Below, in pieces: positions 58,145 to 64,000 of a stretch of DNA of 64,000 nucleotides (within the stretch, counting starts at the first letter, position 1; each line of letters begins with the position of its first letter). Where the stretch lies: assembly GCF_900312815.1 (NCBI RefSeq), contig NZ_OMPE01000002.1, positions 1-64,000 of the forward strand, written 5' to 3'. A program made the position numbers and the translations under genes. This DNA comes from Aquimarina sp. AU474 (GTDB lineage: Bacteria > Bacteroidota > Bacteroidia > Flavobacteriales > Flavobacteriaceae). The notes beneath the pieces were generated by a model, which saw only the letters and a program-made list of their open reading frames with translations, ran no database searches and was not told the origin of the DNA.

Positions 58145-60508
58145 ATGATGGGGTTAGATCAGGATTTTCCACTAGACATTTGGATTAGCTTTTCTAAATT
58201 TTTTGAGCAGTATAGAGGGTTTTTAAAGAGTGATAATCCGCTCCTTAGAGAAAGGGCTGAACGCGTTTTAAAAATAGCTGAAGAATATCCGGAATTAGAT
58301 GAAGGAGTGCAAAAAGAAGAAAGAATGATCGAATTACTTCCTCAAATCGATATGGTTTTGGAAGATTCTTTCGCGCAGGTATTGCAACAAAATGAAATAA
58401 AAATTGCTACAATACCTTTTCATAATACGGTATTAAAATCAACTTCAAGGTATCAAAGTATTATAGAAACCGCAGGCGAAGATTTTGAACCTCAAATCAA
58501 AAACCTTGATGAGGATCATTATTATATCATGGGATGTAGTATTATTTTAGGCACGTATTATGGTTATAATATAGATTTTAGAAGACCTTTCTTTTATGAT
58601 ATCCCTGATGCAAATGGAATAATCAGGCATTATAGGATCTTATATAATGGAGATTTTATAGAGATTATTAAGACAGATAAGGCAAAAGATATTACCGATG
58701 AGGATGTAGCAGAATTGTTGGACAACTTTGATAATGTAGAAGTTTGGAAAGAAAAATTCCCTACGGACAGTTGGATTTTTAAAGGCGTAATAATAGCCAA
58801 TATGTTTGATGTTACTACCGATGTTTCTCTGTCAGATTTTAAGACTAGTCTTATTAAATATGATAAAACTCAGGGAGATTTTGTAGGTAGTTTTCAAGAA
58901 ATTTTTAGAGCAATATTTAATCTTACCGAAATTAAAGTTGGTTTTTCTAACTATAACTATGAAGAAGATGTTTTTGAAAGAGTTCCGTTTAAAAATATAG
59001 ACAGTTATATTTTGTATGATCGATATTCAGATAGCTGTGAAGCTGCACTTTGTAAAGGAACTTATTATTACCTGTTTGAAAAATCTACTTACTTTGCGAT
59101 TTCTGATGTGAAAAGATATCAGAAATCTACTCCTGATGAGAAAATGTATAAAAACCTTGTTGCACAGGGTATTAATAGCGCAATTATAGCTCCTATAAAG
59201 AGTGATGGTAAATTGTTGGGTATTCTTGAAATTGTATCGCCAAATGTTCAAGAACTAAATAGTATCAATGCTAATAAATTGCAAGATGTGATGCCGTATC
59301 TAATAGACTCGGTATTACGATCAAAAGCTAAAGCGGAAAACGAACTAGAATTAGTTATCCAACAAGAGTGTACATCAATCCATCCTAGTGTGCATTGGAA
59401 ATTTAGACAAGAAGCAAAACGTTTTATGCGCGCTATGGTTGACGAAAACCCAGTTTCTTTTAGAGAGGTGGTTTTTGAAAATGTATACCCGTTATATGGT
59501 CAAATAGATATTAAGGGATCTTCTGATGCTCGTAATCATGCCATACAAAAGGATTTAGTATTACAACTTAGAGGAATAGCTAAGGTAATTAACAAAGTAA
59601 TAGAGATAGATCCACTACCGATTTATGAGCAAATAAATTATAGAACAAATCAATATATCGATATTATCACCGAACAGTTACAGGTGGATAGCGAACAAAC
59701 TATAATTAATTTTATTAAAAAAGAAATCACTCCTTTGTTTAAGCATCTTAAAAAGAAAAACGAGGAGTTAAGCAACCTTATAGATAAATATGAGGATATG
59801 CTAGATAAAGGTATAAAAACAGTATACAAACATCGTAAAGCGTATGATGAATCTGTGATGCTTATTAATAAAAAAATGGCAGCATTATTAGATCAGAAAC
59901 AAGACGAAGCTCAAGGGATGTATCCTCATTATTTTGAGCGTTTCAAATCTGATGGAGTAGAGCACAATATGTATATTGGCGAATCGATCACAAAGCATAA
60001 TAGTTTTAATAAGGTGTACCTATACAACCTTAGATTATGGCAATTGCAAATAATGTGCGAGATGGAAAATGCATATTACCAAATGAACAAAGACTTGCCT
60101 GTTGCTTTGGACGTTGCATCTATGGTTTTGGTGTTTAATACATCTTTATCCGTTCGGTTTAGAATGGATGAAAAACGCTTTGATGTAGATGGTACGTACA
60201 ATGCAAGGTATGAAGTAGTTAAAAAACGAGTTGATAAATCCAAGATAAAAGGAACTGATCAACGTGTTACCGAAAAAGGAAAATTGGTTGTGATCTATTC
60301 ACAACGATCTGATGAAATCGAGTATATCAAGTACCTTAATTTCCTTCAATCCAAAAATTATCTAGAAAATGAGATAGAAGTTGTAGAGCTTGATGATTTA
60401 CAGGGGGTTACAGGTTTAAAAGCGTTACGTGTAAATATTCTTTATAATAAAGATGAACAAGACAAGGAATATTATACCTACGAAGATTTGATGAAAGAAA
60501 TCAATTAA
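58145..60508 (+). CDS. Large GAF-domain protein of unknown function
   Basis: A 787-residue cytoplasmic protein without signal peptide or membrane segment. Residues about 245-405 look like a GAF domain (QEIFRAIFNLTEIKVGFSNYNYEEDVFERV, AISDVKRYQKSTPDEK, SAIIAPIKSDGKLLGILEIVSPN), which in other proteins binds small ligands or cyclic nucleotides. The N-terminal 240 residues and the helical C-terminus (about 410-787) have no domain I recognise. No output domain such as histidine kinase, cyclase or HD is attached. It stands opposite the HD/PycTM gene with converging stops 11 bp apart. I know this type only as a hypothetical protein conserved in Flavobacteria. Confidence 0.78.
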   Translation: MMGLDQDFPLDIWISFSKFFEQYRGFLKSDNPLLRERAERVLKIAEEYPELDEGVQKEERMIELLPQIDMVLEDSFAQVLQQNEIKIATIPFHNTVLKSTSRYQSIIETAGEDFEPQIKNLDEDHYYIMGCSIILGTYYGYNIDFRRPFFYDIPDANGIIRHYRILYNGDFIEIIKTDKAKDITDEDVAELLDNFDNVEVWKEKFPTDSWIFKGVIIANMFDVTTDVSLSDFKTSLIKYDKTQGDFVGSFQEIFRAIFNLTEIKVGFSNYNYEEDVFERVPFKNIDSYILYDRYSDSCEAALCKGTYYYLFEKSTYFAISDVKRYQKSTPDEKMYKNLVAQGINSAIIAPIKSDGKLLGILEIVSPNVQELNSINANKLQDVMPYLIDSVLRSKAKAENELELVIQQECTSIHPSVHWKFRQEAKRFMRAMVDENPVSFREVVFENVYPLYGQIDIKGSSDARNHAIQKDLVLQLRGIAKVINKVIEIDPLPIYEQINYRTNQYIDIITEQLQVDSEQTIINFIKKEITPLFKHLKKKNEELSNLIDKYEDMLDKGIKTVYKHRKAYDESVMLINKKMAALLDQKQDEAQGMYPHYFERFKSDGVEHNMYIGESITKHNSFNKVYLYNLRLWQLQIMCEMENAYYQMNKDLPVALDVASMVLVFNTSLSVRFRMDEKRFDVDGTYNARYEVVKKRVDKSKIKGTDQRVTEKGKLVVIYSQRSDEIEYIKYLNFLQSKNYLENEIEVVELDDLQGVTGLKALRVNILYNKDEQDKEYYTYEDLMKEIN

Positions 60509-60519
60509 ATCTATTTATT

Positions 60520-61701
60520 TTACTGTAACGTATTAAAGGCTATTAAAAATGAAATTGCCGAGCTAAGTATTCCTATCATAAATACGGTATATGTAATACG
60601 TAGTAGCTTGTACTTTCGATGTAATACTTTACCTAGAAAATATAAATCTTTTATCATAGTATCATAGATGTAGTCTTTATCATCCATAAGTTCGTGCATG
60701 GCAGATTTATAATCGTTTAACGGCATTTTATGAAAATTACCAAAAAACAATAGATTTACTTTTTTCTCTTCAACTTCTTTTCTAGTGAATTCTCCACTGG
60801 TTACATTTGGTCTTGTAGCTAGAACAGAAAGCATCATAGATGCAATACTAAATACTATAAATACAAGTGTAGGAAAGATTAGATATTGATTTGAAGGGTT
60901 ATCTAGTTTTGGTATTAGATTAGATAATGCAAGTGATATAATAATCGCATTTACCGATAACAAGATATTGGCTTTTGTATCTGCTATATCACTTAATTTA
61001 AGGTGATTTCTCAAGGTAACTCTAAATAGAGTTTGTATTCCTTTTTCAGGGCTTTCTTCCTTAAGTATTTTTTTAAGCCTGTCTTTTTCTTTTTTCTTTT
61101 CTTTTTTTAATTTTTCGCGCTTTTCAAGCATTTTTGAAAGGTTTTCTTCTTTTTTAGGTTTCCAGTTTTCGATTGCATATTCTGTATAGTACCTATGCCG
61201 GTTCTTAAACAAATCGATATTTGCTTTAAGCCAATCCGATGTATTTAGGTTTTTAACATTATTGAGTTTAAATTCTAATCGCAACAACTCGCTAGTTTCA
61301 CCATAATAATCTTTAGCAAAATGAGAAGCATCGGCATCTCTAATAATCTCTTCCATAAGATTAGTAGGAGTGTGTTCCATTTTGGTAGCCATGATTTGGA
61401 TAGAGACCTTATCAATAATTTCTTTCGAAACATTTTGCTTGGTTAAAAAATCTTTGGCAATCTCTACACTGCGTTCTTCGTGATTATCAGAACTTTTAGA
61501 ATATCCAGTATCATGTAATAGAGCGGTCAACAATAAAACTTCTTTATCTTCGTGCGATAAATTGGTGCTATCAATGATTTCTTTTGTACTTTTAAATACT
61601 CTTTTGGTATGATCATAATTATGATACATACATGAATTTGGGAGTTCTTTTTCAAAAAGCTCCAAAACGAAATTATCCGTTTTTTCTAAAAGAGAAGGCA
61701 T
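60520..61701 (-). CDS. HD-hydrolase fused to Pycsar-type membrane effector (PycTM) domain
   Basis: A 393-residue protein in two parts. N-terminal HD domain: His residues at HNYDH (27-31), the HD pair at LLHD (63-64), and Asp at RDAD (122-124), giving a metal-dependent phosphohydrolase site. A Lys/Glu-rich coiled-coil follows (185-220). The C-terminal half (about 225-393) fits the PycTM/DUF5706 effector: LRNHLKLSDIADTKANILLSVNAIIISLAL (TM1, 245-263), TM2 at 273-295, TM3 at 368-390. In Pycsar defence, PycTM is activated by cCMP or cUMP and disrupts the membrane. No pyrimidine cyclase is nearby, so the signal here is unknown; the HD domain could degrade it. Confidence 0.82.
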   Translation of the reverse strand: MPSLLEKTDNFVLELFEKELPNSCMYHNYDHTKRVFKSTKEIIDSTNLSHEDKEVLLLTALLHDTGYSKSSDNHEERSVEIAKDFLTKQNVSKEIIDKVSIQIMATKMEHTPTNLMEEIIRDADASHFAKDYYGETSELLRLEFKLNNVKNLNTSDWLKANIDLFKNRHRYYTEYAIENWKPKKEENLSKMLEKREKLKKEKKKEKDRLKKILKEESPEKGIQTLFRVTLRNHLKLSDIADTKANILLSVNAIIISLALSNLIPKLDNPSNQYLIFPTLVFIVFSIASMMLSVLATRPNVTSGEFTRKEVEEKKVNLLFFGNFHKMPLNDYKSAMHELMDDKDYIYDTMIKDLYFLGKVLHRKYKLLRITYTVFMIGILSSAISFLIAFNTLQ

Positions 61702-61758
61702 ATTAATAATTTTTCGATAACCAAAGTAATTAAAAAAAAGATATTGTACTTCACAACA

Positions 61759-64000
61759 ATGAATAAATATAAAAACATTCTAATTATTAGTGTTGCATTA
61801 TTACTTAGTTCTTGCGCAACATATTCACCTCAATACAAAGTCGAAAATTTCACTCAAACATTACCAAGTACTCCTATTGAAAAAACATTTTACCTTGTTG
61901 GAGATGCTGGGTATGCAAAAATGAAGGAAAGCACAAAAGGACTTAGTATTCTAAAAAAAGTTCTGGATACTGCCCAAACTAAAGGAGATTACTTATTGTT
62001 TCTTGGAGATAATATCTATCAAAAAGGAATGCCGCCAAAAGATGCTCCGGATAGAGATTTGGCAGAACATAGGATTAATACTCAAATAGACCTAGCTAAA
62101 GATTTTGAAGGAGAAGCTATTTTCATTCCTGGAAATCATGATTGGTATAATAATGGAGTTGAAGGTCTTCGAAGAGAGGAAAAATATGTTCAGAAAGAAT
62201 TAAAGAAAAAAGAATCTTTTTTGCCTAATAATGGATGCCCAATAGAGAGTGTAGAAGTTAATGAAAAGGTCCATCTATTAATATTAGATACACAATGGTA
62301 TTTGGCTAATTGGGATAAATACCCAACCATTAATGATAATTGTGAGATAAAAACACGGGATAAGTTTTTTGTAGAATTAGAAGGCGAATTAAAGAAACAC
62401 AGTAAAAAAACGATTATTGTTGCTATGCATCATCCCATGTATACTAATGGCGCTCATGGAGGAAAGTTTAGTTTTGATAAACATATTTTTCCTTCAAAAA
62501 AGAAAATACCGTTACCTATTTTAGGATCATTGGCAACACTAATTCGTTCTCAAGGAGGAGTGTCTACTCAAGATGTATCTAATACACATTATAATAAATT
62601 TATGCGTAGATTATCTACTATGGCGCGTGGAGTCGATAAAGTTGTTTTTGTTTCTGGCCATGAACACTCCTTGCAGTACATAGATAGTGAAGGTGTTAAG
62701 CAGATAGTTTCAGGATCTGGGTCTAAGGTTTCTGCGGCGGCATTAGGAAAAGATGGTTTGTTCTCTTACCCAGGGCAAGGGTTCGCAGTACTCGATGTGT
62801 ATACAGATGGTTCTTCTAATGTTCGTTTTTACGGTAATGAAAATGACAATCCTAAATTAGTGTATCAAAATAGAGTGCACCCAAAAGAAAAACAATTTGA
62901 TACGAGTGGAATGTCTAATACTTTTGAAAATGAGATTTCGGCTTCTATCTATAATAAAGATGAAGTAAAGAAATCTGGATTGTATAAATTGTTGTGGGGA
63001 GACCATTATAGAGATGTTTATGGTAAAGATTTAAAAGTGCCTATAGCTACTCTTGATACACTTATGGGTGGTTTTACTATTGATAGACAGGGTGGAGGGC
63101 AAGTAACAAGATCTTTGCGGTTAATTGATAAGGATGGAAAACGTTATAGCCTAAGGGCAATGCGAAAAAGTGTGACTCAGTTTTTACAAAAAGGAGCATT
63201 TAAATTTACCTATCTTAATAATGGGTTTGATGATACATATACAGAGGATATACTAGCAGATTTTTATACATCAAGTTATCCTTATGCCTTTTTGGCGGTA
63301 GGCACATTGGCAAACGCCGCTGGAGTATATCATACAAATCCTAAAATTTATTATATACCTAAGCATCCAGCTTTGGGTAAATATAATGAGACCTTTGGTA
63401 ATGAAATATATTTTTTAGAAGAACGCCCTGGTAAAGAGTATAGAGATGAGGATTCTTTTGGTAAACCTGATGATATCGAGAGTACTGATGACATGTTGAG
63501 TAAATTGCGCAAAGATGAGAAATACCAGGTTGATGAAGAGAGTTATATCCGAGCCAGATTATTTGACATGATACTAGGAGATTGGGATCGCCATCCTGAT
63601 CAATGGAGATGGGCTCAATTTGAAACCGATAAAGGAAAAATATATAGACCAATCCCTAGAGATAGAGATCAAGTGTTTAGTAATTATGATGGGATAATTT
63701 TGAATATTGTTAAGTTTATATCTCCATTATCTCGTAAATTTCAAGTGTATGATGATGAACTTAAAAAGATAAGATGGATCAATCAATCTGGACTTCGTTT
63801 GGATAAAGCATTAATCCCAAATGCTACAGAAGAAGTCTGGTTGTCTCAGGCCAAACATATAAAAAATAGCTTAACAGATGAGGCTATTGAAGAAGCATTT
63901 AGTAATCTGCCAGAAGAATTGCAAGATGAGACGATTGCAAAAATCAAAGGGTTTCTAAAAAATAGAAGAAACAGCGTTGAAGATATTGCTACGCGCTATT
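61759..64000 (+). CDS. Large lipoprotein metallophosphoesterase (3' partial)
   Basis: At least 747 residues, open to the window end. Signal peptide MNKYKNILIISVALLLSSC with lipobox. Calcineurin-like phosphoesterase motifs: VGDAGY (metal Asp), FLGDNIY, PGNHDWY (Asn, His, Asp), AMHHPMYTNG and SGHEHSLQY, giving the full dinuclear metal site. After it comes a long region with KSGLYKLLWGDHYRDVYGKDLKVP and ARLFDMILGDWDRHPDQWRWAQF, seen in Bacteroidetes proteins of about 1200 residues. Phosphoester substrate unknown. It is divergent from the HD/PycTM gene, 57 bp apart; whether they act together is not shown. Confidence 0.88.
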   Translation, partial: MNKYKNILIISVALLLSSCATYSPQYKVENFTQTLPSTPIEKTFYLVGDAGYAKMKESTKGLSILKKVLDTAQTKGDYLLFLGDNIYQKGMPPKDAPDRDLAEHRINTQIDLAKDFEGEAIFIPGNHDWYNNGVEGLRREEKYVQKELKKKESFLPNNGCPIESVEVNEKVHLLILDTQWYLANWDKYPTINDNCEIKTRDKFFVELEGELKKHSKKTIIVAMHHPMYTNGAHGGKFSFDKHIFPSKKKIPLPILGSLATLIRSQGGVSTQDVSNTHYNKFMRRLSTMARGVDKVVFVSGHEHSLQYIDSEGVKQIVSGSGSKVSAAALGKDGLFSYPGQGFAVLDVYTDGSSNVRFYGNENDNPKLVYQNRVHPKEKQFDTSGMSNTFENEISASIYNKDEVKKSGLYKLLWGDHYRDVYGKDLKVPIATLDTLMGGFTIDRQGGGQVTRSLRLIDKDGKRYSLRAMRKSVTQFLQKGAFKFTYLNNGFDDTYTEDILADFYTSSYPYAFLAVGTLANAAGVYHTNPKIYYIPKHPALGKYNETFGNEIYFLEERPGKEYRDEDSFGKPDDIESTDDMLSKLRKDEKYQVDEESYIRARLFDMILGDWDRHPDQWRWAQFETDKGKIYRPIPRDRDQVFSNYDGIILNIVKFISPLSRKFQVYDDELKKIRWINQSGLRLDKALIPNATEEVWLSQAKHIKNSLTDEAIEEAFSNLPEELQDETIAKIKGFLKNRRNSVEDIATRY

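Overview
The window looks like the chromosome of a marine member of the Flavobacteriaceae, with Aquimarina or a close relative the best guess. It is AT-rich. It carries type IX secretion (T9SS) type-B sorting domains, a PorP/SprF protein, SusC/FecA-like TonB-dependent receptors paired with DUF4249 lipoproteins, and a FecR/ECF-sigma unit. Several promoters fit the Bacteroidetes pattern TTG-N19-21-TAnnTTTG. The genus is an inference from gene content. I saw no tRNA, rRNA, CRISPR array, prophage or insertion sequence.

Layout. 1-4379: the 3' end of a large repeat-rich surface protein exported by T9SS, followed by its PorP/SprF-type partner. 4380-6020: 1.6 kb without a credible gene but with three strong hairpins. 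6021-12763: housekeeping genes (rRNA/tRNA methyltransferase, VOC protein, DEAD-box helicase, glutaminyl cyclase, SRP RNA, SDR, transaldolase). 12818-16150: a TlpA-like lipoprotein without redox cysteines, and an ABC-F ATPase. 16261-25157: a cell-surface signalling and uptake locus with one ECF sigma gene, one truncated and one complete FecR gene, two paralogous TonB receptors and two paralogous DUF4249 lipoproteins. 25159-29248: a TetR repressor divergent from a desaturase/ferredoxin-reductase fusion and a GMC oxidoreductase, with a clear operator between them. 29245-30411: three small or unknown genes. 30584-34930: leuA-leuC-leuD-leuB, preceded by a short reading frame that looks like a branched-chain amino acid leader peptide. 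35138-43880: an unknown helical protein, a second T9SS type-B protein, a DMT transporter, a pseudouridine synthase, panB, an NTF2-like protein and L-serine dehydratase. 44109-46025: dnaK behind a sigma-54-like promoter. 46171-51276: a run of minus-strand genes (sterol-desaturase family, Crp/Fnr, DNA alkylation repair, gamma-glutamyltransferase, ACP phosphodiesterase). 51398-56498: glmM, three tandem LpxL-type acyltransferases and a rhomboid protease. 56552-64000: a TlpA/DUF4369 thioredoxin-like lipoprotein, a large GAF protein, an HD-hydrolase fused to a Pycsar-type membrane effector domain, and the start of a large lipoprotein metallophosphoesterase.

How genes work together. The two TonB-receptor cassettes appear to share one sigma factor. 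Only the second cassette keeps the parts needed for signalling (full FecR and an STN domain on the receptor); both parts are missing from the first. In the leu operon, LeuA lacks the C-terminal leucine-binding domain, which fits control at the level of expression, perhaps through the leader peptide. The desaturase/reductase and GMC genes form a compact two-gene oxidation unit under a local TetR regulator.

The most unusual items are the split signalling locus, the leu leader peptide, the HD-PycTM fusion, the TetR operator overlapping a promoter, and the hairpin-bearing noncoding stretch.
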